46,050 bases of DNA from Limisphaera sp. (lineage in GTDB: Bacteria; Verrucomicrobiota; Verrucomicrobiia; Limisphaerales; Limisphaeraceae): the NCBI GenBank assembly GCA_026417315.1, contig JAOADM010000003.1, forward strand, positions 3,801-49,850. Direction: 5' to 3'. This document shows, one piece after another, positions 1 through 8,485 of this stretch. The notes under the pieces are model-generated. The model was given only the letters and a program-made list of their open reading frames with translations, ran no database searches and was not told the DNA's origin. A program made the translations under genes and the position numbers. Every line of letters starts with the position of its first letter. Within the stretch, counting starts at the first letter, position 1.

Positions 1-871
1 CCCCCGCATCGTTGGTGATGTCAAAGCCCACGCCGCAATTGGCCGCCAGACCATAGTTCATCCCGGTTCGTCGCATGTGAACCAGGACCTCCTCCAGGGT
101 CACCCCGCCTTTCAGATGGGCGTGGAAATCCACCAGCGGAAAGTTGGCCATGCCCAGCTCGATCATCTGCCGCCAGGTGTCATCCACCCGGGGACGTTCC
201 ACGGCTGCAGGCGGCTCGTCCGGGAGACGGCGAACACGGATGCGCCGAAACTCAACCCGGCTCTCCGGATCGTGTCCCTGCAGGGCGAAGGTGCCGCGCC
301 CCAGCCGTCGGCCGGGCCGGCTTCCGGGGGCCGCAGGGGGATCCGGCTCGACGTAATCGACCAGCAACTGGTCGTTGAGATGGACCTGCACGCGGGGCAC
401 CTGCACGGTGATCCGCAGGCGGAACCAGGTGTCGTCGGCCACCAACTGTTTGTAGATGTTGCGCAGCCCGTACAGGCTGCCGGTCTTTTTCAACTCCAGG
501 TAATTGTTGTGTAGGCGGGCCGAGTTGTTGATTTGGACCTCGAAACCCCGAGCGGGCCATCCGGTTTCCTGCCAGGCGGTGTGGAAGTAGATCCCGGAAT
601 TGGCCCCGGGGGCGGCACGTACTTCGGCCTCGAATTCAAAGTTCTTGAAATCCGCGTCCTCCGGCCGGCGACCGACGTAAAAGAGATGTGCCCGGGGACC
701 GTGGGCGACGATGGCGCCGCCGGTAACGCGGAAGGTGGCGGGATTCTCGCTGGCGCGCCAACCGTCCAGCGTGCGGCCGTCGAACAGGTCAATCCATTCC
801 GCCGCCCCGACCACGGCGGTGGCTGCGCCGAGGACCAGCGCGCAGCGCCACAGGGTTCCCCTTCGTTTCAT
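1..871 (-). CDS. DUF1080 (3-keto-disaccharide hydrolase) exported protein with a second PHP/amidohydrolase-like domain, partial
   Basis: The frame opens at ATG 871-869 and stays open to the left edge, so the 3' end is missing. About 290 residues are visible. Residues 1-24 look like a signal peptide (MKRRG, a hydrophobic stretch, then VVGAAEW). Residues 25-205 match DUF1080: the WIDLFDGRTLDGW opening, NSGIYFH, a GFEVQINN segment, and a closing GRGTFALQGHDPES...VEFRRIRVR. This beta-jellyroll family acts on sugars or 3-keto-glycosides and is abundant in Verrucomicrobiota and Planctomycetota. After a short Pro-rich link the protein continues with NFPLVDFHAHLKGG and then VHMRRTGMNYG. The HxH metal-site motif resembles the start of a PHP or amidohydrolase-like domain. 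Such a fusion suggests a two-step periplasmic sugar enzyme, but substrate and reaction are inferred. It is divergent from the fnl cassette. Confidence 0.8.
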   Translation of the reverse strand, partial: MKRRGTLWRCALVLGAATAVVGAAEWIDLFDGRTLDGWRASENPATFRVTGGAIVAHGPRAHLFYVGRRPEDADFKNFEFEAEVRAAPGANSGIYFHTAWQETGWPARGFEVQINNSARLHNNYLELKKTGSLYGLRNIYKQLVADDTWFRLRITVQVPRVQVHLNDQLLVDYVEPDPPAAPGSRPGRRLGRGTFALQGHDPESRVEFRRIRVRRLPDEPPAAVERPRVDDTWRQMIELGMANFPLVDFHAHLKGGVTLEEVLVHMRRTGMNYGLAANCGVGFDITNDAG

Positions 872-1218
872 GCGCCGCAGTCTGCGCCGGCCTGCCGGGC
901 AAAACAAGCGCGGCCTCGCGGCCGCGCCCGCCCGCGAGCTCTCCGGCCGTGGAATCCGGTTCCGGGACCGGGCCGGCACAGGACGGCACGCTGCGAAAAT
1001 CCCTCGGTCCTGCAGCCGCTGGTTCCCGCCCCGGTTTTGCGCTTGCCACTGCGTGGCCCGCGCCTGACCATGCGAGGCACGATGGGCCCCGAAATCTTCT
1101 CGGGCGCCGCTGCGAACCGAGCCCCGGGTCGTCCCCCGCGGTCGCAGGGATCGAACACGGCGTGGGCCAGGGGACGGGACCGTGGCGCGGGCGTTCCCCG
1201 GGCGCAAGTTGAGTGGAG
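872..1218. other. Gene-free divergent intergenic region
   Basis: GC-rich spacer between the divergent DUF1080 gene and fnlA. Both upstream regions must lie here, but I see no convincing -35/-10 pair on either strand. Long open frames across it are overlaps caused by the high GC content and show no recognisable protein. Confidence 0.5.
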
Positions 1219-2247
1219 ATGTTCAAAGGCAAGACGTTGTTGATCACGGGTGGCACCGGTTCCTTTGGCAACGCGGTGGTCCGCCGGTTTCTGCACACCG
1301 ACATCGGAGAAATCCGCATCTTCAGTCGGGACGAAAAAAAGCAGGACGACATGCGCCATGAGCTGCGCAGCTCGAAACTGAAGTTCTACATCGGCGATGT
1401 GCGCAGCTATGAAAGCATCCACAACGCGATGCGCGGCGTGGATTTCGTGTTCAATGCGGCGGCGCTCAAACAGGTACCGTCGTGTGAGTTCTACCCCATG
1501 GAGGCGGTCTACACCAACGTCATCGGCACGGAAAACACCCTGAATGCCGCCATCGCCGAGGGGGTCAAAAACGTCATCGTGCTCAGCACGGACAAGGCGG
1601 TCTATCCCATCAACGCCATGGGCATGTCCAAGGCCCTGATGGAAAAAGTGGCCGTGGCCAAGGCGCGGCTGCTGGGGGATCGCAAGCCCACGATCTGTGT
1701 GACCCGCTACGGCAACGTGATGGCCTCGCGCGGTTCGGTCATCCCCCTGTTCGTCAGTCAGATTCGCAGCGGCAAGCCCCTCACGATCACCGACCCTGAA
1801 ATGACGCGCTTCATGATGTCCCTGGACGATGCCGTGGACCTGGTGCTGTTCGCCTTTCAACACGGCCAGCCCGGAGACACCTTTGTGCAAAAGGCCCCGG
1901 CAGCCACGATCGGACAGCTGGCCCGGGTGCTCCTGGAGATTTTCGAAGCGGACAACGAAATCCGCATCATCGGGACCCGCCACGGCGAAAAGAAGCACGA
2001 AACCCTGCTGAACCGCGAGGAAATGGTCCGGGCCGAAGACCTGGGTCGCTACTACCGGATTCGGGCGGATACACGGGATCTGAACTACGCCCTGTACTTC
2101 GAGAAAGGGGAACGCAAGGTGGCCCAAATGGAGGACTACACCTCGGCCAACACGCGCCGGCTGACCGACGCGGAGCTGAAGGAGATGCTGTTGCAACTGC
2201 CGTACATCCAGGCGGCGCTTCGCGGCGAGGTGCTGGCCGGCGTCTGA
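1219..2247 (+). CDS. fnlA: UDP-N-acetylglucosamine 4,6-dehydratase/5-epimerase (FnlA/CapE/WbjB)
   Basis: First enzyme of UDP-N-acetyl-L-fucosamine (UDP-L-FucNAc) synthesis: it dehydrates and C5-epimerises UDP-GlcNAc in the cytoplasm. The protein is 342 residues from ATG 1219; an in-frame GTG at 1213 is possible, but family members begin MFKGKTLLITGG. Near the N-terminus is the Rossmann motif GGTGSFG, followed by IFSRDEKKQDDMR and AAALKQVPSCEFYPMEA. The short-chain dehydrogenase Tyr-x3-Lys is replaced by Met-x3-Lys in NAMGMSK, which is the hallmark of this inverting subgroup. RYGNVMASRGSVIP and IGTRHGEKKHE are also typical. It is the first of three consecutive genes that complete the pathway, 29 nt before fnlB. 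Confidence 0.95.
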   Translation: MFKGKTLLITGGTGSFGNAVVRRFLHTDIGEIRIFSRDEKKQDDMRHELRSSKLKFYIGDVRSYESIHNAMRGVDFVFNAAALKQVPSCEFYPMEAVYTNVIGTENTLNAAIAEGVKNVIVLSTDKAVYPINAMGMSKALMEKVAVAKARLLGDRKPTICVTRYGNVMASRGSVIPLFVSQIRSGKPLTITDPEMTRFMMSLDDAVDLVLFAFQHGQPGDTFVQKAPAATIGQLARVLLEIFEADNEIRIIGTRHGEKKHETLLNREEMVRAEDLGRYYRIRADTRDLNYALYFEKGERKVAQMEDYTSANTRRLTDAELKEMLLQLPYIQAALRGEVLAGV

Positions 2248-2276
2248 ACTCCGACTCCGCGGTTGGGTTTTCCGCC

Positions 2277-3446
2277 ATGAAAACCGTCCTGGTCACCGGC
2301 TCGGCGGGTTTCATCGGTCGCAACCTGGTGACGGCCCTGCGGCGGCGGCCGGCTCTCGAAATCCTGGAGTTCGACCTTCCGGCACCGCCCGAACGCATGG
2401 AAGAACTGGCTGCCCGGGCGGACGTGGTGGTGCACCTGGCGGGGATCAACCGGCCACGGGAGGAGAGCGAGTTTGTGACCGGGAACGTGGAGTTGACCCG
2501 GCGCCTTTGTCGGGCCCTGGAACGCGCCGGCCGGCGTGCGGTCCTGTTGCTCAGCTCTTCCATCCAGGCGGCCCTGGACAACCCGTACGGCCGCAGCAAA
2601 CGCGCCGCCGAGCAGGTCGTCGAAGAATACCAGCGCCGCGTGGGGACCGCCGTGTATGTATATCGGTTGCCCAACGTCTTCGGGAAGTGGAGCCGGCCCC
2701 ACTATAACACGGTCGTGGCCACCTTCTGCCACCAGATCAGCCGCGGACTCCCGGTGCAAATCAGCGACCGCGCCCATCGACTGCGGCTGGTTTACGTGGA
2801 CGACGTGGTGCGCAGCTTCGAGACCGTGATTCTGCGACCCGATCATCCGCCGGTCTGTCACCGCCCCGAGGTGCTGCCGGAGTTCACCGTCACGCTCGGC
2901 GAGTTGCATGACCGGATCGTGGCGTTTCGAGACATGGCCGCCCAGGGACGGCTGCCGGATCTTTCCGATCCCTTCACCCGCGCCCTGCACGCCACCTATC
3001 TGTCATTTTGCGACCCGGCAACCCTCGCCCGTCCCGTCGAGTTGAAGACCGACCCCCGCGGCTGGCTCTTCGAGCTGATCAAATCTCCCCATGCCGGTCA
3101 GGTGTTTGTTTCGCTCACCCGACCCGGCGTCACCCGCGGCAACCACTACCACGATACCAAGGTCGAGAAATTCTGCGTCATCCAGGGACAGGGCCGCATT
3201 CGCCTCCGACCCGTGCACGGCACGGAAATCCTCGAGTACGAGGTGAGCGACCGGGACATTCGCGTGGTGGACATCCCGCCGGGGTACACCCACTCCATCG
3301 AAAACACGGGAACCACCGACATGATCACCCTTTTCTGGGCCAGTGAAATCTTCGACCCCGCCCGACCCGATACCCATCCGGACCCGGTCCTCGCCACCGG
3401 CCCCGGCCCGACCGACCGCTCGCCCCAACCCTCCTCGCAAGCCTGA
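2277..3446 (+). CDS. fnlB: UDP-2-acetamido-2,6-dideoxy-L-talose-forming bifunctional reductase/epimerase (FnlB/CapF)
   Basis: Second step of UDP-L-FucNAc synthesis. The 389-residue protein has the two-domain CapF layout. Residues 1 to about 250 form a short-chain dehydrogenase with NAD(P) motif GSAGFIG (8-14) and catalytic NPYGRSK (Tyr104, Lys108). From about residue 260 there is a cupin domain with GNHYHDTKVEKF (metal-binding histidines) and PPGYTHSIENTG. In CapF the cupin epimerises C3 of the keto-sugar made by CapE and the reductase domain then reduces C4. The length (family about 370) and both active sites look intact; the C-terminal tail after about residue 365 is Pro-rich and not conserved. 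There is no strong ribosome-binding site in the 29-nt gap, so translation may depend on the upstream gene. Confidence 0.93.
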   Translation: MKTVLVTGSAGFIGRNLVTALRRRPALEILEFDLPAPPERMEELAARADVVVHLAGINRPREESEFVTGNVELTRRLCRALERAGRRAVLLLSSSIQAALDNPYGRSKRAAEQVVEEYQRRVGTAVYVYRLPNVFGKWSRPHYNTVVATFCHQISRGLPVQISDRAHRLRLVYVDDVVRSFETVILRPDHPPVCHRPEVLPEFTVTLGELHDRIVAFRDMAAQGRLPDLSDPFTRALHATYLSFCDPATLARPVELKTDPRGWLFELIKSPHAGQVFVSLTRPGVTRGNHYHDTKVEKFCVIQGQGRIRLRPVHGTEILEYEVSDRDIRVVDIPPGYTHSIENTGTTDMITLFWASEIFDPARPDTHPDPVLATGPGPTDRSPQPSSQA

Positions 3447-3449
3447 GGC

Positions 3450-4592
3450 ATGCCTCCTGCCATGCGCAGTTCGCTCAAGGTCATGACCATCGTGGGCACG
3501 CGACCGGAACTGATCCGGCTCTCGCGGGTCATCGCCGTGCTGGAGGAAGTCACCCGGCATGTCCTGGTCCACACCGGCCAAAATTACGATTACGAGCTCA
3601 ACGAGATCTTTTTCCGCGACCTGGGACTGCCGCGCCCCAAACATTATCTCAACGCCGCCGGCCGTACGGCGGCCGAGACCATCGGCAACACCATCGCCCG
3701 GGCCGACGCCGTCCTGGCCCGCGAGGAGCCGGACGCGGTGCTGGTGCTGGGCGACACCAACAGTTGCCTGGCAGTGATCCCCGCCAAACGCCGCAAGATC
3801 CCCGTGTTCCACATGGAGGCGGGCAACCGCTGTTTCGACCTGCGGGTGCCGGAGGAGATCAACCGCCGCATCGTGGACCATGTCAGCGACATCAACCTTT
3901 GTTACACCGAACACGGGCGTCGGTATCTCCTGGCCGAGGGCCTGCCGCCGGACCGGGTGATCAAAACCGGTTCGCCCATGAAAGAAGTGCTCGACTATCA
4001 CCGGGCCGCCATCGAGACCAGCGACGTGCTGGCACGCCTCCGACTCACGCCCCGCCAATACTTCGTCGTCAGCCTCCACCGCGAGGAAAACGTCGACGAC
4101 CCGCAGCACCTGCGCCAGTTGGTCCGTGCCCTCAACGCCCTGGCCCGTCAATACCGGTTCCCCCTCATCTTCTCCTGTCACCCGCGCACCCGCCAACGCT
4201 TGCAACAAAGCAAACTGAAACTGCAGCCGGAGGTGCGCCTGATGCCGCCGCTGGGCTTCTTCGACTACGTGGCTCTCCAAAAATCAGCCTACTGCACCCT
4301 TTCCGACAGCGGCACCATCACCGAAGAATCCTCCATCCTCGGCTTTCCCGCCGTGACCGTCCGCGAAGCCCACGAACGCCCGGAAGGCATGGACGAGGGC
4401 GCCGTCATCATGACCGGCCTGGATCCGCGCCACATCGTGGAAAGCGTCGCAGTCACCGTGCGCCTGTTCGAACAGTTCGGGCCCTGCCGACTCCCCCCGG
4501 ATTACCAGGTCGATCATGTCTCGTGGAAGGTGGCCAAGATCATCCTCAGTTACACCGACTACGTAAACCGCCGCGTCTGGTACAAACATTGA
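3450..4592 (+). CDS. fnlC: UDP-N-acetylglucosamine 2-epimerase family, UDP-L-FucNAc-forming (FnlC/CapG)
   Basis: Third enzyme of the pathway: C2 epimerisation of UDP-N-acetyl-L-pneumosamine to UDP-L-FucNAc. The protein is 380 residues from ATG 3450, three nt after fnlB's stop; ATG 3462 (MRSSLKVM...) is an equally good start. Diagnostic blocks are VGTRPELIRLSRVI, HTGQNYDYELNE, LGDTNSC, HMEAGNRCFDLRVPEE, NRRIVDH, SLHREENVD, and LSDSGTITEESS followed by REAHERPEGMDEG. These match FnlC/CapG more closely than generic WecB; IRLSRV and CFDLRVPEE are subgroup-specific. The expected catalytic Asp, Glu and His positions are present. Order and spacing (fnlA-fnlB-fnlC) are as in O-antigen and capsule clusters. 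Confidence 0.93.
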   Translation: MPPAMRSSLKVMTIVGTRPELIRLSRVIAVLEEVTRHVLVHTGQNYDYELNEIFFRDLGLPRPKHYLNAAGRTAAETIGNTIARADAVLAREEPDAVLVLGDTNSCLAVIPAKRRKIPVFHMEAGNRCFDLRVPEEINRRIVDHVSDINLCYTEHGRRYLLAEGLPPDRVIKTGSPMKEVLDYHRAAIETSDVLARLRLTPRQYFVVSLHREENVDDPQHLRQLVRALNALARQYRFPLIFSCHPRTRQRLQQSKLKLQPEVRLMPPLGFFDYVALQKSAYCTLSDSGTITEESSILGFPAVTVREAHERPEGMDEGAVIMTGLDPRHIVESVAVTVRLFEQFGPCRLPPDYQVDHVSWKVAKIILSYTDYVNRRVWYKH

Positions 4593-4610
4593 GCCCGCGG
4601 GCTCCGCACC

Positions 4611-5888
4611 ATGGCCGGCCGGACCGGCCCCTGCATGCGCCTCCACGTCCTGACTCACACGTTTCCGCCCAGCACCCACGCCAACGCCAAGCGGCCCTTT
4701 TACGTGGTCCGGCACGCCCTGGCCCAGGGATGGGAAGTGGAGGTGTTCACCAGCTCCCTGGCCCTGCCCGACAACGCTGCGGAGACCCTGCACCATCCCC
4801 GGCTCCGAATCCACCGGGTGGACGACCCCGTGCTGCGCTGGCAACAGCGGGCACGCAAGCATCCGGCCCTGTTCCGCGCGGTTGTCCTCGCCTGCTCGGC
4901 CGTGATGTTTCCCGATGCCTGCGCCGGGTGGGTGCGACGCGTTCTGCGGAGGCTGGAGCAACATGGCCCCGCGGACCGCACGCTGGCCATGGTCCTGCCG
5001 GCCTCGATGTTGCTGGCCGGTCGGCATCCGCCGGCCGTGGACCGGCGTTGGGTGTTCGATTACCAGGAACCCGTTTCGCCCCAACAGTGGCGCGTGAAAC
5101 GCCGCTCCCCCCTGCAGCGGGCCTGGCGCAGACGCTTGGAGAATCTCGAGCGCACAACCCTGCACATGGTCGGACGAGTCGTCTTCACCGCGTGCTCCAA
5201 CCTGGAAGCATACGTCCAAATGGGCCTGGTGCCGCGGGCGCGCACGGCTCATGTGCCCTACTTCTATGACGCGGAGGTCTTCGATGCGCTGCCCCCGCCC
5301 GCGGTACACCCGGAGTTCGGTATCGTCTATTTCGGAACCTTCGACTGGCGCGGGGCCCGGAGTCCGGAAACCTTTCTCCGCGGCCTGGCCCGGTTCCTGC
5401 AACTCCATCCGGAGGCCCGTGGCTGCACCCGGTTTCGGGTTCACGGACCATGGCTGCCGCAGCACGACGCCCTCCTCGAGTCCCTGAAGCTCCGAGAGGT
5501 CTTCGAGCAGGGCCGGTTGCTGGACTACGAGGGTTACCTCGAAGAGGTGCGGCGCAGTCCGATCCTGCTCTTGGTGGTCGCGCCGGCACACGACCTTTTC
5601 ATGCCCAGCAAAATAGTGGATTACTTCGGCGCGCGCCGGCCCATTCTTGCGTTGGTGCCACCCGGCAGTGAAATGGCAGATGTGCTGGCCCGGGCCGGGT
5701 ACGGAGACAGTTGTTGCCATCCGAACGACGTTCAGGGCGTGGCGCAGATTCTGGAGCGGTTCTGGGCCCGATTTCGCGCCGGAGCCCTGGGACCCGTGGC
5801 GAGTCAGACGCAGTTCTGGTCCTCCACGACGCAGCTGCCGATCTATTGGCGGCATGTGGTCGCCGCCCCGGAACTCCCGGCGGGTTGA
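4611..5888 (+). CDS. Glycosyltransferase, GT-B fold (GT4-like)
   Basis: 425 residues from ATG 4611; ATG 4635 (MRLHVLTHTFPPS) is the more family-like start. The N-terminal half has the LTHTFPPS...RPFYVVRHALAQGWEVEVFTS pattern of GT4 enzymes, where the acceptor-side Rossmann domain opens. The C-terminal half carries GIVYFGTFDWRG, then MPSKIVDYFGARRPILALV, the donor-nucleotide-binding region of GT4-like proteins. No signal peptide or membrane span is evident, so it likely works at the inner face of the cytoplasmic membrane. It follows fnlC by 18 nt, so the likely donor is UDP-L-FucNAc and the product a surface glycan. Donor and acceptor are inferred from context only. Confidence 0.75.
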   Translation: MAGRTGPCMRLHVLTHTFPPSTHANAKRPFYVVRHALAQGWEVEVFTSSLALPDNAAETLHHPRLRIHRVDDPVLRWQQRARKHPALFRAVVLACSAVMFPDACAGWVRRVLRRLEQHGPADRTLAMVLPASMLLAGRHPPAVDRRWVFDYQEPVSPQQWRVKRRSPLQRAWRRRLENLERTTLHMVGRVVFTACSNLEAYVQMGLVPRARTAHVPYFYDAEVFDALPPPAVHPEFGIVYFGTFDWRGARSPETFLRGLARFLQLHPEARGCTRFRVHGPWLPQHDALLESLKLREVFEQGRLLDYEGYLEEVRRSPILLLVVAPAHDLFMPSKIVDYFGARRPILALVPPGSEMADVLARAGYGDSCCHPNDVQGVAQILERFWARFRAGALGPVASQTQFWSSTTQLPIYWRHVVAAPELPAG

Positions 5889-5935
5889 TGAAACCGGAGG
5901 GTCCCCGGCGCGGATGGATGCGCCGCCGTCCACAC

Positions 5936-5970
5936 TGAAAAGCAAAACGGCCGCAGACATTCTGCGGCCG
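5936..5970 (-). terminator. Rho-independent terminator for the exported-protein gene at 6080
   Basis: Perfect 10-bp stem (5948-5957 with 5961-5970) around a 3-nt loop. Read on the minus strand it is followed by TTTTGCTTTT. It lies about 110 nt after the stop of the minus-strand gene at 6080 and 60 nt after the plus-strand glycosyltransferase stop, so it may block read-through from both sides. A second small stem (5985-5990 with 5999-6004) is nearby. Confidence 0.7.
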
Positions 5971-6079
5971 CTGAAATTGGGAAGCCGAGGCGGGCTTTCC
6001 TCGGTGCTGCTCCGGCGCCGCAACCGGGTCAGTGGACCCGGGGCCCCCTGGCACCGGAACCGCACCGAAGACCAGCCGT

Positions 6080-6481
6080 CTATTCCTTGACCCGTTTGGC
6101 TTCCCAATCCCGGGTGGTTTTCTCCCCGTCCCGGTCACGCTCCACGGTGCCCTTGATGGTATCGCCTTCCAGCTTGCCCTTGTACGACAGCACCATCTTC
6201 TGCCCGTTCCATTCGCGCGTGACCTTGAAACTCAACTCGCCCTTCTCGAACTTGAGATCCTGCACCGGGGTCTCCGTGTTGTTGCGACCGGTGACCGTGC
6301 CGGTGAGTTTGTCACCCTCCTGTTTGATGGTCAGCGTGGTTTCGATCGTCTGACCACCACGCTCGATTGACCATTTCCACTTGCCCACCACTGCCGGCTT
6401 GTCGGCGCTCCAACAGGCAGCCGTCCACGCCAACCAACTCACAACACACAGAAACGTCCAGGGAACGAACCGGGTTTTCAT
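6080..6481 (-). CDS. Small exported beta-rich protein of unknown function
   Basis: 133 residues. Residues 1-26 form a clear signal peptide (MKTR, hydrophobic core, then SADKPA). The mature part has alternating short beta-strand-like blocks: GKWKWSIERGGQTIE, LTIKQEGDKLTGTV, then LSFKVTREWNGQKM, and LEGDTIKGTVERDRDG. This lipocalin/calycin-like pattern is frequent among uncharacterised exported proteins of Planctomycetota and Verrucomicrobiota. No catalytic motif or cysteine is seen in the mature protein. It has its own promoter (TTGACA...CATAGG, 6553-6581) and a terminator downstream, so it appears monocistronic. A small ligand-binding or envelope role is possible but not shown. Confidence 0.8.
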   Translation of the reverse strand: MKTRFVPWTFLCVVSWLAWTAACWSADKPAVVGKWKWSIERGGQTIETTLTIKQEGDKLTGTVTGRNNTETPVQDLKFEKGELSFKVTREWNGQKMVLSYKGKLEGDTIKGTVERDRDGEKTTRDWEAKRVKE

Positions 6482-6552
6482 AGGGAAGCTTTCTTTGTCG
6501 CAGTTTCTCGTTCGACGATCGAGTGCACTCGGTTTCCACCCGAACCGCTCTA

Positions 6553-6581
6553 CCTATGCGCCTGCTCCCGGGAAATGTCAA
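6553..6581 (-). promoter_or_regulatory. Sigma70-type promoter of the small exported protein
   Basis: On the minus strand, consensus -35 TTGACA (6581-6576) is followed by a 17-nt spacer and -10 CATAGG (6558-6553). The leader is then about 65 nt. A perfect 12-bp palindrome, CGAGTGCACTCG (6520-6531), lies in the transcribed leader and could be an operator or an mRNA hairpin. Confidence 0.55.
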
Positions 6582-6640
6582 GCGGGCCCTCGCCGGGAAC
6601 TTGGGAAGCGCGTGTTTGAGCTTTCGGACTCGCCCCAAAC

Positions 6641-7010
6641 TCCGGAAGGATTTCGGGCGTCCCCGGTCCGCGAAAGCCGAGGGGAACCGGCATTCCTTCA
6701 GCCCGTCCAATTGGGCTCAGTAACTGAAAAGCGCCCTCCGCGGTCCACTTGGCCGCACAGGCCAATCCACGCCGCGAAGGCGCATCCCGTCCACCCGCCC
6801 GGGCCAACGCCCTCGGAACCCGGTCCCCAAACCCGCTGCACCCAGAAAGGGCCCAGCCCGAGGCGCCCCATCGCGAGGGCCGGGCCTGCCACCTCGAATT
6901 GCGCCCCTCCAGGGCGGAGGTGAATTGGGGACACATAGTTGCACAGAGCATCGCCCTGGGCTGGAGGATCCGCGCTCCGTTGGAGCAGACCCGCCACGCG
7001 CCGCCGCCCC
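6641..7010. repeat. Hairpin-rich dispersed repeat, copy A (one full unit and one decayed unit)
   Basis: The stretch 6803-7005 aligns with 30533-30740, about 23.5 kb away. Shared blocks include CAACGCCC, CGGAAC-CGG, AGAAAGGGC-CA-CCCGAG, GGGCCGG and GGCCCCTCC-like segments. The core CCCTGGGCTGG-GGAT at 6954-6969 is also shared with the copy at 30062-30100. An upstream decayed unit is suggested by CCACGCCGCGAAGGCGC at 6768-6784, which resembles the unit ends at about 30835 and 30340. No protein is recognisable in either strand. Confidence 0.6.
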
Positions 7011-7378
7011 CAACCTTTCCGACTCTGGATCGGCTCGGAGGGAAGGGATCGCCATGCGGCTGCTCTGGGAAACGTCGCTTGCAGCCTCGGCGCAGCCGGG
7101 CCTCCGCGGCGCCGGAGCTCCACCGTCCAGTTCCAACGGAAATGCAGCCCTGGGAAAGCTCGGGTGCATCGTGCGACCCGGTCGGGAACCTCAAGGTGAT
7201 GAGCTCCTTACGCAAAAGCAGCTCCGGTACCGCTCCGTTCTCACTGCACCGCCGGGGTCGTCATGCAGCCGATTCTCCCTTGCTCGCTTTCCGTCAGCGC
7301 CGAACCCTCACGATTCCGGCAGGGACTCTCCACCTGTGCCTGCCGACCCTCGAACCGGCCCCAGCGAGACCGTTCAAG
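7011..7378. other. Gene-free stretch after repeat A
   Basis: About 370 nt of GC-rich sequence between the repeat and the adenosyltransferase stop. I see no convincing gene, promoter or terminator. Confidence 0.45.
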
Positions 7379-7933
7379 TCAAGAGGGACCCTTGCCGCGG
7401 GCTTCGTCCGGTTGCTCCATCCGCCGGGCCCACAACCAAAGAAGGTCGGAGAGGCGATTCAAGTACATCACCGCCTGGCGATGCGGCTCCGAATCCGGAC
7501 CCGTCAGTGCGCACACGCGCCGTTCGGCCCGACGACATACCGTCCGCGCAAAATCCAGTGCGGCAGCCAACGGATTTGCCCCCGGCAAAGCCCAGCCCCG
7601 AGGGGGCGCCAGTTCCGCTTCCAACCGCCTGACCTCGGCTTCCAGGCGTTCCAAATGCCCCGGTCCCAGCGTGGGAAAACCGTCGCGACGCAGCCGCTCG
7701 TGGCAAGAAGGGTCGGTGGCCAGCTCGCCCATGAGAACAATGAGATCCTGCTGAACCTGTCGTAACGCTTCCGCCAACCACCGGGGCGGAGTTTGCGCGC
7801 GCGCCAGGCCCAGCGCCGCGTTCAGCTCGTCCACCGCACCGCACGCCTCGATGCGGGGATGATGCTTCGGCACGCGCATGCCGTACATCAAACACGTCTG
7901 TCCGCCATCGCCGTTTTTGGTGACAATGCTCAT
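7379..7933 (-). CDS. pduO: Cob(I)alamin adenosyltransferase, PduO type
   Basis: Transfers the adenosyl group of ATP to cob(I)alamin, giving adenosylcobalamin (AdoCbl). The protein is 184 residues, normal for the family. It opens with IVTKNGDGGQT, the ATP-loop region (usual form TKTGDxGxT), then RVPKHHPRIEACGAVDELNAALG. The C-terminal helices carry ALDFARTVCRRAERRV and YLNRLSDLLWLWAR, both diagnostic (the RxxxRRAER active-site arginines and the NRLSD block). ATG 7933 is preceded by AGGGG about 10 nt upstream. It has no B12-pathway neighbour, but the window also encodes a CarH-type AdoCbl-dependent regulator, a plausible consumer of its product. Confidence 0.92.
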   Translation of the reverse strand: MSIVTKNGDGGQTCLMYGMRVPKHHPRIEACGAVDELNAALGLARAQTPPRWLAEALRQVQQDLIVLMGELATDPSCHERLRRDGFPTLGPGHLERLEAEVRRLEAELAPPRGWALPGANPLAAALDFARTVCRRAERRVCALTGPDSEPHRQAVMYLNRLSDLLWLWARRMEQPDEARGKGPS

Positions 7934-8485
7934 GGGCCTGCGCCCCTAGGGTGACCCCCCAGACGCCATTTGTCAAAAACCCCTCTTTTCCGGCTCCTCG
8001 AAAAGCGCACCCCGTGACCCCTTCACGGCACTTGGTTCCCGAACCCCTCGGCACGCAGTTACCTCCGGAAGGCCGGTCCGTCCCGATCAAGGCCCCGAGA
8101 CTGAACCCGGCGGGCCGCATGTCAGAGTGAGAACCCTCGCCGCTACCTTGGCCGCAAACTTCTTCCCGGGAGGAAATCGAAACGGCGCAGTTCTCCGAGG
8201 GACAAGGCGCCATCCCGGTCCTCCTGCTGCGGTCAGAAGCCTGTGCCACCGAGACCGCCCCCGGAGCGGGTCAAGCAAAGCTGCATTTTGAACAAAGAAT
8301 GCGAAGTCATGAATGCGAACACAACGCAATGTGTCCAAGGATAAGAGAGGCCTGGGATTGACCGATCCCGGCTCGGACTGCACGCTGCGGTTTCGTGCGG
8401 CCCATCAGGTCCGGCAAATGCACCGCCGGCTGCAAAAGCAAGGGGGCATCGGGCCCGGGCCTCGCAGAGACAAGGAACAGGAACT
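7934..8485. other. Gene-free divergent region upstream of pduO and the cytochrome
   Basis: About 550 nt. It contains an exact 9-nt direct repeat, GAATGCGAA, at 8297-8305 and 8311-8319, 14 nt apart and thus on nearly the same DNA face after 1.3 turns; it could be a regulator site for the cytochrome gene. I looked for a cobalamin riboswitch ahead of pduO and found none of its conserved boxes. Confidence 0.4.

Noticed and set aside
868-2196. 442-codon minus-strand frame opposite fnlA
   Set aside because: Antisense shadow of a well-conserved gene in GC-rich DNA; no family resemblance.
7934-8300. Cobalamin riboswitch ahead of pduO
   Set aside because: None of the conserved riboswitch boxes could be found on the minus strand.
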